Assembly (NCBI GenBank): GCA_003564735.1 | Contig: PXEK01000198.1 | Location: 1-20,893 of the forward strand | Source: Cryomorphaceae bacterium | Lineage (GTDB): Bacteria > Bacteroidota > Bacteroidia > Flavobacteriales_G > Salibacteraceae | DNA length: 20,893 bases | Direction of reading: 5' to 3' | Part shown: in pieces, positions 7,657-15,474 of the stretch | Layout of the letters: every line of letters starts with the position of its first letter | Position numbering within the stretch: the first letter of the stretch is position 1 | The notes under the pieces: generated by a model | What the model saw: only the letters and a program-made list of their open reading frames with translations | Database searches by the model: none | Told to the model about the DNA's origin: nothing | Program-made: the position numbers and the translations under genes

Positions 7657-8328
7657 TTAGCTGTTAGTAAGGAACACGTAGATGGGGATAAGGGCAAAGC
7701 CCAACGGTATAATCACTGAAAATGCGTAACCCGCTTTTTCAATTAAAGGCGTGTAAGACTTATGGCTTACACCCATTGTTTTGAAAGCACTTGAGAAACC
7801 GTGCCATAAGTGAAAACCTATTGCCACCATACTTACTACATAAATAATAACGTAAATCGGACTTTGGAAAGCTTCCATGACTACACCGTGGAGATCTGTG
7901 TAACCCGCACTGTCAACCGGCAAGCTGCCAAATTTCATCTTGTACCAAAAGTTACTCAAGTGAGTAATAATAAAGGCAAGAATAATAGTGCCCAAAACAC
8001 CCATGTTTCTCGAAGTCCAAATACTGTTTTTTGAAGGCTTCGAATAGGCATAATTTTGTGGGCGCGCCTTTTTGTTTGCTACGGTTAAAATAATACCGTC
8101 AATTACGTGAAATAAAACTGAAGCGAAGGTAACAATTGACAGCACCCGAACAATAGGGTTTGTCGTCATAAACTTAGCATATTCATTAAATTGAATTTTA
8201 CCCTCTTCGCCGGGGATAAACAATTGAAGATTCCCCGCCAGGTGTCCCACTAAAAAGAGACATAGAAACAGACCTGTTGCGGCCATCCAATATTTTTTCG
8301 CAAGTGAACTTTTAATTAAACCACTCAT
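7657..8328 (-). CDS. sdhC: Succinate dehydrogenase cytochrome b subunit (type B, single anchor)
   Basis: This is the membrane anchor of complex II: it holds haem and the quinone site and passes electrons to menaquinone. The 223 residues contain about five hydrophobic helices (near 14-33, 59-83, 107-127, 157-178 and 200-220), the number expected of a single type B anchor that replaces separate SdhC and SdhD. Histidines placed in the helices are candidate haem ligands: H29 (VGHLAGN), H74 (LFHVIDG), H123 (ITHLSNF), H173 and H176 (GFHLWHG). That is enough for the two haems of type B enzymes. It is the first gene of the operon; a TACTTTTG promoter element lies 37 bases upstream. Menaquinone as acceptor is inferred from the phylum. 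Confidence 0.94.
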   Translation of the reverse strand: MSGLIKSSLAKKYWMAATGLFLCLFLVGHLAGNLQLFIPGEEGKIQFNEYAKFMTTNPIVRVLSIVTFASVLFHVIDGIILTVANKKARPQNYAYSKPSKNSIWTSRNMGVLGTIILAFIITHLSNFWYKMKFGSLPVDSAGYTDLHGVVMEAFQSPIYVIIYVVSMVAIGFHLWHGFSSAFKTMGVSHKSYTPLIEKAGYAFSVIIPLGFALIPIYVFLTNS

Positions 8329-8364
8329 TGTGCAATGTATTTTTTGTATTAAGATTTATGCAAA

Positions 8365-8372
8365 CAAAAGTA
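8365..8372 (-). promoter_or_regulatory. -7 promoter element of the sdhCAB operon
   Basis: On the minus strand this reads TACTTTTG, matching TAnnTTTG, and predicts a leader of about 30 bases before sdhC. The -33 region is not recognisable. Confidence 0.55.
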
Positions 8373-8597
8373 AGGCAAGGCGGTGAAATAGGATTGAGGT
8401 TTGGGTTTCTACTCTCTTTATATAAAATCATTCTAAATAACTGTTTTTGCAAGATTTTATCTACAGGTTCTTACTCAAAATAACAACATAATTTCGGCTA
8501 TGTTTAGTATAGTCACGCAGTGCATGTTAGAGGTTGAATTAGAGCTTATACGTACATGGTATGTTTTAACATTCAACTTTAGTAGGCACATTTTTAT
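8373..8597. other. AT-rich intergenic region between divergent sdhC and lipoprotein genes
   Basis: This is the main part of the 293-base divergent gap. Apart from the two promoter elements at its ends I see no open frame, terminator or clear repeat in it. It is long enough to hold regulator sites for sdhCAB, but none can be named from the sequence. Confidence 0.4.
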
Positions 8598-8605
8598 TAA
8601 TTTTG
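8598..8605 (+). promoter_or_regulatory. -7 promoter element of the lipoprotein gene at 8622
   Basis: TAATTTTG matches TAnnTTTG and sits 16 bases before the ATG, giving a leader of roughly 10 bases. A weak TTTA lies about 20 bases upstream in the -33 position. Confidence 0.5.
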
Positions 8606-8621
8606 GAGAAAATAATCGCTC

Positions 8622-9203
8622 ATGAATTTACGGTTTAATCTGTTGTTTCTGATTTTGGGTATTATTGGAATATTCAATACCGGTTGTAACTCTAAAGAAC
8701 AAGAGAGCAATGCCGGGGATATTATGTCGGCATTTGAGCTTTGGTCGCAGAAACAAATCGAGGAAGGGGAGTTTGTTGCCGCAGATAGCTGTCGTCCTGA
8801 ATTTTTCACGGGCGATGATACGTTAAGTGAGTTTTCCTATGCAGCGTTGGGAATTCCGCAAGGTGAGGGTTCTATTAAGGTGTTTGAACTGGAACTGAAT
8901 GAAGATACACTCCCCGATGCGTTGATTTTGTTTAGTCCGGTGCAGTGTGACGGCGGAAATGCAGCGCAGTGGATTCAATACCAATTGCTGGCTATTTCCG
9001 GAGAGGAGGGCTATTTCATTCAGGATTCTTATTTTAAACAGTTTGGACCCGATACCGGTTTTTTTCGATTTGAAGGAGCTGAGGAGTTTACCGTTTACGG
9101 CTACTATTATCGGTTCTTGGATGATGATGTGCTGTGTTGTCCTTCGGTGAAGCGACCAATGCGTATAGACTTACGAACCAATGCGATACAGATGCTGAAA
9201 TAG
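8622..9203 (+). CDS. Putative lipoprotein, unknown function
   Basis: This 193-residue protein has a lipoprotein signal: basic start MNLRF, hydrophobic segment 6-18 and lipobox NTGC with Cys22 as the lipidated residue. The mature part is acidic, which often favours export to the outer membrane. It has several cysteines (C57, C108 and the CC pair near residue 173) that could form disulfides in the periplasm. A compact beta-rich domain is suggested by repeated aromatic and charged strands such as FTVYGYYYRF. I do not recognise the family. It is a single-gene unit on the plus strand with its own TAATTTTG promoter, and it ends in a perfect hairpin terminator shared with the opposing tRNA gene. No neighbour suggests a role. 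Confidence 0.85.
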   Translation: MNLRFNLLFLILGIIGIFNTGCNSKEQESNAGDIMSAFELWSQKQIEEGEFVAADSCRPEFFTGDDTLSEFSYAALGIPQGEGSIKVFELELNEDTLPDALILFSPVQCDGGNAAQWIQYQLLAISGEEGYFIQDSYFKQFGPDTGFFRFEGAEEFTVYGYYYRFLDDDVLCCPSVKRPMRIDLRTNAIQMLK

Positions 9204-9210
9204 CATAAAA

Positions 9211-9238
9211 AAAGCCGTATCTGCTTAGATACGGCTTT
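9211..9238. terminator. Bidirectional terminator between the lipoprotein gene and tRNA-Val
   Basis: AAAGCCGTATCT (9211-9222) and AGATACGGCTTT (9227-9238) form a perfect 12-base stem with a GCTT loop. It lies 7 bases after the lipoprotein stop and 6 bases beyond the 3' end of the minus-strand tRNA, serving both. Confidence 0.85.
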
Positions 9239-9244
9239 CATTTG

Positions 9245-9319
9245 TGGGCGATACTGGATTCGAACCAGTGACCCCCTGCTTGTAAGGCAGGTGCTCTGAA
9301 CCAACTGAGCTAATCGCCC
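9245..9319 (-). tRNA. tRNA-Val (anticodon UAC)
   Basis: On the minus strand the cloverleaf is complete. The acceptor stem is GGGCGAT paired with ATCGCCC and the D arm starts GCTCAG. The anticodon stem CCTGC/GCAGG encloses the loop CTTACAA (anticodon TAC, reading GUA), and the T arm is ACTGG TTCGAAT CCAGT. The discriminator is A and no CCA is encoded, which is common in Bacteroidota. Length is 75 bases. The tRNA gene stands alone, with its own promoter at 9339-9346. Confidence 0.96.
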
Positions 9320-9338
9320 CTCTCGCGTAATGCGGCTG

Positions 9339-9346
9339 CAAATATA
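9339..9346 (-). promoter_or_regulatory. -7 promoter element of tRNA-Val
   Basis: The minus strand reads TATATTTG (TAnnTTTG), 20 bases before the mature tRNA 5' end. It lies in the gap between the folC stop and the tRNA, so the tRNA need not depend on the folC operon. Confidence 0.5.
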
Positions 9347-9386
9347 CATCAACTTTAATTGTCGCTAAGTTTTTTGAATAAAAATG

Positions 9387-10607
9387 TCACAAAATTTCGG
9401 CGACCACAAATGTGCTTCCTCCTACGTATATGGTGTCGTTCATTTTTGCGGCTTCATTTGCAGCTATATAGGCACTTTTTACACTATTAAATGCGACTGC
9501 CCGGAAATCGTTTTTGCGGAAAAATTTGTGTAAAATTTCCACCTTTTGAGCCCGCGGTATGTTTGGTGCACACAAATAATAGTGAGCGCCGGGCGGTAAA
9601 ACGGGAATCAGCCGTTCCAAATCCTTGTCGTTTACCGTCCCAAACACTATATGCAGTGTTCCTTTTGTGTTTTCTTGTACTTCACTGAATGAAAGCGACA
9701 AACCCTCGGCATTATGCGCTACATCGGCAATAGTCAACGGCTTTTTTTTAAGTACTTGCATGCGCCCTTTCAGTCCCGTAATTTGAGCGGCGTTTCGTAA
9801 GCCCTTTTCAATTAGGGCTTTATTTAGCAGGGGCATTTTTTTGGTCAGAACCCCCAACGCCGTAAGCACGGTTTTGAGGTTTTGTGTGGTGAAGGGACCG
9901 CCTACATCGGTGCGGGGGAGTATTTTAAAATCGGATTGTGAAGCCTTGAACACGGGAGCGTTTTTTTCCTGTGCGATTTTTGTACATGTTTTTTCGGCTT
10001 CGTGGAGCATCGCGCCCAAAACCACCGGTACGTTTTCTTTTATGATTCCGGCTTTTTCTCTCGCAATGGCCTCTATGGTGTTGCCCAAAAATTGGGTGTG
10101 ATCCAAACCTATGTTTGTGATTATGGATATTTCCGGGGTGATAATATTGGTTGAATCGAGTCGGCCCCCCAATCCGGTTTCTATTACGGCAATATCTACT
10201 TTACATTGTTTAAAATAGTCAAAGCACAACGCCACAGTCCATTCAAAAAAGGAGGGGGAAATTTGTTCTACTTCGTGTTTTTGGTTCTGAACAAAATCAA
10301 CCACATACTTTTGCGGAATCATTTCCCCGTTGATTTTAATGCGTTCCCGAAAATCGACAAGATGCGGGGAGGTGTATAGTCCGGTTTTGTAGCCCGCGGT
10401 TTGCAATACGGCCGCCAGCATGTGAGCGGTGCTTCCTTTACCGTTGGTTCCCGCAATATGAATGGTTTTGAATGATTCGTGCGGGTTTCCCAGCAGGTTC
10501 ATCAAGTGGGTGATGTTGGATAAATCAGCTTTATATGCCGCTTTCCCCGTTCTTTGGTAAGCGGGGAGTTGTGAGAATAAATAGGCTGTACACTCCTCGT
10601 AGGTCAC
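9387..10607 (-). CDS. folC: Bifunctional folylpolyglutamate / dihydrofolate synthase
   Basis: FolC is a cytoplasmic ATP-dependent ligase that joins glutamate to dihydropteroate and lengthens the polyglutamate tail of folates. The 406 residues match the usual length. The Mur-ligase-like P-loop is GTNGKGS (53-59). HLVDFRERIKI follows near residue 83-93, and the nucleotide/metal-binding segment IETGLGGRLDSTNI sits near residue 140. The later parts carry GLDHTQFLG and DVAHNAEG, both typical FolC motifs. The ATG overlaps the stop of the TonB-like gene by 4 bases (ATGA), making it the last gene of exbB-exbD-tonB-folC with coupled translation. A copy of the dispersed GGTTCTGACCAAAA word lies within the gene at 9839-9852. 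No terminator is visible between its stop and the tRNA promoter. Confidence 0.95.
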   Translation of the reverse strand: MTYEECTAYLFSQLPAYQRTGKAAYKADLSNITHLMNLLGNPHESFKTIHIAGTNGKGSTAHMLAAVLQTAGYKTGLYTSPHLVDFRERIKINGEMIPQKYVVDFVQNQKHEVEQISPSFFEWTVALCFDYFKQCKVDIAVIETGLGGRLDSTNIITPEISIITNIGLDHTQFLGNTIEAIAREKAGIIKENVPVVLGAMLHEAEKTCTKIAQEKNAPVFKASQSDFKILPRTDVGGPFTTQNLKTVLTALGVLTKKMPLLNKALIEKGLRNAAQITGLKGRMQVLKKKPLTIADVAHNAEGLSLSFSEVQENTKGTLHIVFGTVNDKDLERLIPVLPPGAHYYLCAPNIPRAQKVEILHKFFRKNDFRAVAFNSVKSAYIAANEAAKMNDTIYVGGSTFVVAEIL

Positions 10608-11434
10608 CTTCCGCCCAGAATAAATTTATAGGTAATTTTCCCCTGTTGTGTTCGCGGGGCATTGGGATCCGGAGACCACTTTGTTTCTAAGGCGGCTTTT
10701 TTGGCCGCTTCGATTAAGCAGTTGTCTGAAGCCGTTGTGCCTCGTCCTTGTTGTGCCCGAATGGTGTTTCCGTCGCGATCTACCTGTACGGTAATCACCA
10801 CTGTTCCTTCTTCATTTCCGCAACCTTCGGGTATTGGGCGCTTGGTGGCCGATCGGCCGCCCAAATCGTACTTGCCGCCACCCTTACCGCCTGTTCCTCC
10901 CGTGTAATTTGAGCTTCTTGAACCGTCGGGGTCGCCCTTATCGCCCACGGCATCATCATCGTCACCTTCAGAACCGCCCGATTTCTCTGAGGATTTAAAT
11001 CGCTCCAAGGCGCCGCTGAGTTGCTCGCTTATTTTTTGTTCTTCTTTTTCCTCTACAGGTTCTTCAGGCTCTTCTTGGGGTTCGTCGTTTTCTTTCGGTT
11101 TTTCCGTTTTTTGCTCTTGTGTTTCGGGCAGTTCAACGGTTTCCTCTGTATCGGTGAGTACATCTTCGTCCACTGTTTCGGTGGGTGAGCTTTCGGTGGG
11201 AGTGGTTTGTTCAGGGGCGGGATCGGGGACTACATTTTCTGTAGCGCCTACCTCAGTGGGTTGGGTTTGGCCCGTTCCGGCGTCACTTGTGCCAAAATCA
11301 ACCACAACGCCTTGTTCCGGTCGCGGATCGGGATATTTGAGTCCGGCGAAAATAAAAATCAATAAAAGAGCCATGTGAAACACAATGGTGCCCACCAATC
11401 CTTCTCTTTTATGTTTTCGCTTCAACAAATCCAT
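10604..11434 (-). CDS. TonB-like energy transducer protein
   Basis: This 276-residue protein has one N-terminal transmembrane helix (about 13-31, VGTIVFHMALLLIFIFAGL) after a basic cytoplasmic start. A long periplasmic linker rich in Pro, Glu, Thr and Gln follows (about 35-150), then a Gly/Asp/Ser-rich section (about 150-195). The C-terminal globular domain (about 200-276) has the pattern EGTVVITVQVDRDGNTIRA, ending TYKFILGGR, as in Bacteroidota TonB-family proteins. It would transmit the proton-motive force from ExbB-ExbD across the periplasm to outer-membrane receptors, or act in a Tol-like role. It follows exbD by 3 bases and overlaps folC by 4. The linker is unusually acidic, whereas classical TonB linkers alternate Pro-Lys and Pro-Glu. 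TolA is an alternative reading, but no tolB or pal is adjacent. Confidence 0.88.
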   Translation of the reverse strand: MDLLKRKHKREGLVGTIVFHMALLLIFIFAGLKYPDPRPEQGVVVDFGTSDAGTGQTQPTEVGATENVVPDPAPEQTTPTESSPTETVDEDVLTDTEETVELPETQEQKTEKPKENDEPQEEPEEPVEEKEEQKISEQLSGALERFKSSEKSGGSEGDDDDAVGDKGDPDGSRSSNYTGGTGGKGGGKYDLGGRSATKRPIPEGCGNEEGTVVITVQVDRDGNTIRAQQGRGTTASDNCLIEAAKKAALETKWSPDPNAPRTQQGKITYKFILGGR

Positions 11435-11437
11435 TTT

Positions 11438-11830
11438 TTACTGATTTCGCGTGGCTAATACCACCTGATATTTATTGCGTTTGGCAATGTCCATTACATA
11501 AACGATATTTTTTACGTTTACGTCTTCATGAGCGCGTAAAATCACACCGGGCTTTTCCTCATTGCCCACTTCTCTTCTCAATATAGCTTCAATTTCGCTT
11601 TTTTGTACTTGTTTATCTCCCACGTAAAACTTGAGATCCTCAGTAATACTCACCGAAATATTTTGCTTTCCCGTTGTGCGTTGTGCACTTTGGGGCAGGA
11701 GCACTTTGATGCCGTACGGACTTATCATTGTGCTGGCGATGATAAAGAAAATGAGGAGCAAGAAAACAATATCCGTCATTGACGACATACTGAATTCCGC
11801 GCTTACTTTATTTCTTGATTTAATAGCCAT
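11438..11830 (-). CDS. exbD: ExbD/TolR family biopolymer transport protein
   Basis: This 130-residue inner-membrane protein has a single transmembrane helix (about 18-38, MTDIVFLLLIFFIIASTM). The aspartate of this helix (D20 in SMTDIVFLLLIFF) is the conserved proton-carrying residue of the ExbD/TolR family. The periplasmic domain (about 45-130) has the usual short beta-alpha pattern, with VSITEDLKFYV and GVILRAHEDVNVKNIVYVMDIAK. It works with ExbB and the TonB-like protein as a proton-driven motor. It follows exbB by 2 bases and precedes tonB by 3, so the three are expressed as one unit. TolR is the alternative name; the TonB-like neighbour favours ExbD. Confidence 0.94.
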   Translation of the reverse strand: MAIKSRNKVSAEFSMSSMTDIVFLLLIFFIIASTMISPYGIKVLLPQSAQRTTGKQNISVSITEDLKFYVGDKQVQKSEIEAILRREVGNEEKPGVILRAHEDVNVKNIVYVMDIAKRNKYQVVLATRNQ

Positions 11831-11832
11831 AA

Positions 11833-12543
11833 TTATGCGGGGTCTTGAAGTATATCAATAAATTTCACAGTGGTTTTGTCCATTTTAAACATGACTTTAT
11901 CCAATCGTGAAATGAGTATGTTATAAGCCAAATAAGCTACAATACCAATGACCAATCCGGCTGCGGTGGTCACCATGGCTTGCATGATACCTCCCGAGAG
12001 TTGGTCTAACTCAACGCTGTTACCTGAGCTGTACATTTCGTGGAAGGTGTTGATCATACCTATAACGGTTCCCAAAAAACCAATCATTGGGGCAGCACCG
12101 GCGATAGTAGCTTCAATGCTTAATGATTGTTCAAGTTTGGTCACCTCCAGTTTCCCTTCACTTTCGATGGCCATCGTGATATCCGGCATCGGCTTGCCAA
12201 TTCGCATAATACCTTTTTCTACCATGCGTGAATACGGCGTGTCATCTTGGCGGCAAATATCGCGTGCTTCTTGAAGTTTTCCTTCTTGAATGAGCGTTTT
12301 GATGTTGTCGAGAAAATGAACGGGAGCCTTTACCACCTTGTTTATGGTTCTGAATCGCTCAATAAAAATGTAAATAGCAATGATAGAGAGAATGCCCAAC
12401 GGCCCCATGATGTACCAGCCGCCGCCGGCAATAAGTTCTAAAACGCTTAGGGTTTCCATGTTTACGCCTTCGCCCGCTCCTTCTTGGAGGGTGTCAGCGC
12501 CGGTTGTGATTTGTGCTATGAGAGAAGTAATCATAAGTTTCAT
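11833..12543 (-). CDS. exbB: ExbB/TolQ/MotA family proton channel protein
   Basis: This is the proton-channel subunit of the ExbB-ExbD motor. In 236 residues it has a hydrophobic helix near 42-61 (WYIMGPLGILSIIAIYIFIE), a cytoplasmic domain (about 62-140) and two further helices near 143-165 and 183-212. The segment ATIAGAAPMIGFLGTVIGMINTF is the signature of the family. It is the first gene of exbB-exbD-tonB-folC. The ATG at 12543 would leave only 2-3 bases of leader after the TACATTTG promoter box at 12551-12558. The in-frame ATG at 12534 (MITSL) leaves about 11 bases and may be the true start. A 9-base inverted repeat straddles the promoter. The residues before the first helix could be a periplasmic N-terminus or signal-like segment. 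Confidence 0.93.
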   Translation of the reverse strand: MKLMITSLIAQITTGADTLQEGAGEGVNMETLSVLELIAGGGWYIMGPLGILSIIAIYIFIERFRTINKVVKAPVHFLDNIKTLIQEGKLQEARDICRQDDTPYSRMVEKGIMRIGKPMPDITMAIESEGKLEVTKLEQSLSIEATIAGAAPMIGFLGTVIGMINTFHEMYSSGNSVELDQLSGGIMQAMVTTAAGLVIGIVAYLAYNILISRLDKVMFKMDKTTVKFIDILQDPA

Positions 12544-12569
12544 TTGCGTTCAAATGTATAAACGCAAAT
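12542..12569 (-). promoter_or_regulatory. exbB promoter within a perfect inverted repeat (candidate operator)
   Basis: ATTTGCGTT (12542-12550) and AACGCAAAT (12561-12569) form 9-base perfect arms. The 10-base spacer between them contains the minus-strand -7 box TACATTTG (12551-12558). A dimeric regulator bound here would block transcription of exbB-exbD-tonB-folC. An iron-responsive repressor would be a natural guess given the genes, but the sequence is not a textbook Fur box. Confidence 0.55.
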
Positions 12570-12600
12570 TGGACCGTAATCGTACTTCAAAAAAAATAAA

Positions 12601-14037
12601 TCACATGATGGTGTTAATAAGAACGTAGAAGGCCGCCGCTCCGGCAAAGTAACCTACAAGAGCGTACAAGCTTATTTTCTTTACGTACCAAACAAAGTCA
12701 ATTTTCAAAATACCCATAATGGCCACACCGGCAGCACTGCCTATAATCAATACACTCCCACCGGTACCCGCACAGTAGGCCAAAAACTCCCAAAACGGAT
12801 GGTCAACGGGATAAGCCAGTACTCCATCACCCACAGGGCCTATTTCATACATACCCATTGCCGCTGCTACTAGCGGTACATTATCTACAATAGCCGATAA
12901 CAACCCAATGGTAATGTTGATAACATAAATATTCCCAATACCGTCTTCAAGTAAATGAGCTACTTGCATGAGGTGACCCGCCGTTTGAAGCGCAGCAACG
13001 GCAATCAAAATACCCAAAAAGAATAACACGGAAGGCGTATCGATTCGGCGAAGTGTATACACCACACTTAGTTTCGATTTTACTTTGGAAGGCTTGGCGC
13101 GATGCAGGATTTCCGTGTACAGCCAAAGAACGCCTAAACCCAATAAAACCCCCATAAACGGCGGCATGTTGGTTACGGTTTTAAAAATCGGTACTTGTAC
13201 CAATGCCAATACTCCCAAAATAAAAATGCTGTTTTTCTCTTTGGTGTTGGTCAATTCTTCTTCTTGGTCGTTATAGCTTTCAGGTCGGTTAATGTTCCCC
13301 TTCATCGTAAAGGACAAAATAATGAGAGGTACCAATATGGTAACCATAGAGGGGAGAATGAGAACTTTTATAATGTTCAGAGCCGTAACCTGTCCGCCAA
13401 TCCACAGCATGATGGTGGTAACATCACCTATAGGAGACCAAGCCCCGCCGGCGTTTGCGGCGATAATTACGATTCCCGCAAACATCCACAAGTCGTTTTT
13501 ATCGCGTATGAGTTTTTTGAGTAATGTGGCCATTACGATGGAGGCAGTGAGGTTGTCTAAGGTTGCCGACATAAAAAAGGTGATTACACTTAACAGCCAA
13601 ATGAGCTTAACCTTTTTCGTGGTTCTGATTTTATCGGTAATTAGCTTAAAGCCGTCGTGTGTATCGATGACTTCAACAATGGTCATGGCACCGATAAGGA
13701 AGAATAAAATTTCAGAAATCTCGACCAAGTGGTGTTGCAGCTCTGATATGATAAAAGAGTTGGTAAGTTTATACACCGATTCATCTTGCGCTTTGTCTAT
13801 AGGAACCCCCTCTAAATAGTGTTTGAGGTCTGCGCTCAAATTACCGGCATTGGAAAAGAATTCAGTTATGGACCAACCGTAATCGATATTGAAAATAGAT
13901 TCGGCGCCAAAAACCAAAAGTGTCCACGCTAAAGCCCCCGTAATGAGCGCTGAGGCGGCTTTATCAACTTTAATGTTGTGTTCCAGGGCTATACCGATAT
14001 AGCCCAAGATGAAGATAACCACCATTAACGTGTACAT
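12601..14037 (-). CDS. nhaD: NhaD-type Na+/H+ antiporter
   Basis: This is an inner-membrane antiporter that expels Na+ (or Li+) in exchange for H+, protecting cells at high salt and alkaline pH. The 478 residues match the length of known NhaD proteins and are strongly hydrophobic, with about 12 helices. Recognisable family segments are ATLDNLTASIVMATLLKKL (about residue 158-176), NAGGAWSPIGDVTTIMLW (about 194-211) and, near the C-terminus, AIVDNVPLVAAAMGM and YCAGTGGSVLIIGSAAGVA. The repeated DN...A and GGxxxPIGD elements belong to the ion-transporter superfamily and contain the likely ion-binding residues. It lies 46 bases below the dehydrogenase gene, so cotranscription from 15361 is possible. 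Its presence suggests a marine or saline habitat. Confidence 0.93.
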   Translation of the reverse strand: MYTLMVVIFILGYIGIALEHNIKVDKAASALITGALAWTLLVFGAESIFNIDYGWSITEFFSNAGNLSADLKHYLEGVPIDKAQDESVYKLTNSFIISELQHHLVEISEILFFLIGAMTIVEVIDTHDGFKLITDKIRTTKKVKLIWLLSVITFFMSATLDNLTASIVMATLLKKLIRDKNDLWMFAGIVIIAANAGGAWSPIGDVTTIMLWIGGQVTALNIIKVLILPSMVTILVPLIILSFTMKGNINRPESYNDQEEELTNTKEKNSIFILGVLALVQVPIFKTVTNMPPFMGVLLGLGVLWLYTEILHRAKPSKVKSKLSVVYTLRRIDTPSVLFFLGILIAVAALQTAGHLMQVAHLLEDGIGNIYVINITIGLLSAIVDNVPLVAAAMGMYEIGPVGDGVLAYPVDHPFWEFLAYCAGTGGSVLIIGSAAGVAIMGILKIDFVWYVKKISLYALVGYFAGAAAFYVLINTIM

Positions 14038-14083
14038 AATTGTGTGTGTTTAAAAAGTTGTGAAATTATGGTTTTCGGTCACA

Positions 14084-15313
14084 TCAAATCAATTTACTGA
14101 GTGCAATTTCAAAAGCCGTTTTGGCTATTTCTGTTGTGTCGCTGTTTTTCGAGTGACTTTCAACAAGTGCTTCTTTTATGGTATTGGAAGTATCATTGAA
14201 TATGGCTTCATCAGATAAATCGGCGTTGTCTTGCATCAAGTATCCAAAAACGCGCGCCATACCGCAGTTGGAAATGAAATCGGGAATGATGCTCATTTTA
14301 CGGTCAGTATATTCGGCGATAGGGCCAAAAAATATTTCGCTATCGGCGAAAGGAACGTTAGCTCCCGCTGAAATCACTTCCATTCCTGCGCCGGCCATAC
14401 GGTCAACTTGGTCTTTTGTGATGAGTCTGGAAGCCGCACAAGGTAAAAATACCTCGGCTTCAACGTCCCAAATTTTGTTGTTTACCTCCTCAAAGCTCAA
14501 CATATTGTCGGCACTGAGTTTGTTTCCTTCTTTAGCTTTGAATAACTCTCGAACTTCTTCAAAAGAATATCCTTCGGGGTTTATCAGTCCGCCGTCGCGG
14601 TCAATAATGCCCACAATTTTGGCACCCTCTTGAGCCAGGTAAAAAGCGGCTGCCGACCCTACGTTACCCCAGCCTTGTACGATGACTTTTTTGCCGGTAA
14701 CTCCGATGTTGCGGTAAATGTCGTAATAGTGCTTAACCGATTCGGCAACGCCGTAGCCGGTAATCATATCGGCCACTACGTATTTTCGGGTTACGTCAGG
14801 ACTGTAAGTTGTGTTTTCAAGAACTTTAATGACGCCGCTTCGCAGTTGGCCTATTTTGCCTATTTTTTGGGCTTCGGTGGGTTGGTAGTGACCTACAAAA
14901 ACACCTTCCTGCGGATGCCAAACACCGTTTTGTTCCGTGATGGGAATTACTTCGTGAATTTCATCAACATTCAAATCGCCGCCCGTACCGTAATAGTTTT
15001 TCAACAAGGGTGTAACGGCAGCGTACCAACGTTTTAAAACACCCTCTTTTCGCGGGTCGTTGGGGTCAAAGTTAATTCCGGATTTAGCTCCGCCGATGGG
15101 AGGGCCTGCCACGGTAAATTTTATTTCCATGGTTTTGGCTAAGGACTCAACTTCTCTTTTGTCCAGGCCTTTTCTCATTCTTGTTCCGCCGCCGGCAGCT
15201 CCTCCGCGTAAAGAGTTGATGACTACCCAGCCACGGGCGTCGGTTTCAGAATCATTCCATTCAAAAACAATTTCGGGGGTCTTATTTTCGTATTTTTCGA
15301 GTAATTCTTTCAT
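14084..15313 (-). CDS. Glu/Leu/Phe/Val family amino acid dehydrogenase
   Basis: This cytoplasmic enzyme of 409 residues belongs to the superfamily that reversibly deaminates an amino acid to its 2-oxo acid with NAD(P)H formation. The catalytic pattern is intact: K65 and K77 (KFTVAGPPIGGAKSG) and D113 (GTGGDLN), with the spacing of leucine dehydrogenase. The Rossmann motif GWGNVG is at 213-218, and the following strand ends in D237 (GIIDRDG), which hints at NAD rather than NADP. The start at 15313 is well supported: a complete Bacteroidota promoter lies 48 bases upstream at 15361-15390. The length exceeds leucine dehydrogenases (about 360) and falls short of most glutamate dehydrogenases (about 450). 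Which amino acid is used cannot be decided by eye. nhaD follows after 46 bases. Confidence 0.9.
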   Translation of the reverse strand: MKELLEKYENKTPEIVFEWNDSETDARGWVVINSLRGGAAGGGTRMRKGLDKREVESLAKTMEIKFTVAGPPIGGAKSGINFDPNDPRKEGVLKRWYAAVTPLLKNYYGTGGDLNVDEIHEVIPITEQNGVWHPQEGVFVGHYQPTEAQKIGKIGQLRSGVIKVLENTTYSPDVTRKYVVADMITGYGVAESVKHYYDIYRNIGVTGKKVIVQGWGNVGSAAAFYLAQEGAKIVGIIDRDGGLINPEGYSFEEVRELFKAKEGNKLSADNMLSFEEVNNKIWDVEAEVFLPCAASRLITKDQVDRMAGAGMEVISAGANVPFADSEIFFGPIAEYTDRKMSIIPDFISNCGMARVFGYLMQDNADLSDEAIFNDTSNTIKEALVESHSKNSDTTEIAKTAFEIALSKLI

Positions 15314-15360
15314 GTGTGTTTTTTCTATAATAACTTAACGCGGCTCTTGTTTTGAACCCG

Positions 15361-15390
15361 CAAATGTAATAAAATCGCTCAATAGGCAAA
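15361..15390 (-). promoter_or_regulatory. Complete -33/-7 promoter of the dehydrogenase gene
   Basis: On the minus strand TTTG (15390-15387), 18 bases, then TACATTTG (15368-15361). This is the best match in the window to the Bacteroidota consensus TTTG-N19-TAnnTTTG. The rest of the 161-base gap between pheS and this gene holds no terminator that I can see. Confidence 0.65.
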
Positions 15391-15474
15391 GATTTGTATT
15401 ATACGCCGATTAATAGTTTTTATGCAGGTGTTAAGTGGTTTGCTCTGTGTTTTTTACGATTGGTCTCCGGGTGT

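Noticed and set aside
9107..9352. Minus-strand open frame of 81 residues across the tRNA
   Set aside because: It runs through tRNA-Val and the terminator, so it is not a protein gene.
13195..13819. Two plus-strand open frames of 109 and 175 residues
   Set aside because: Both are antisense to the highly conserved, hydrophobic nhaD frame and show no domain of their own.
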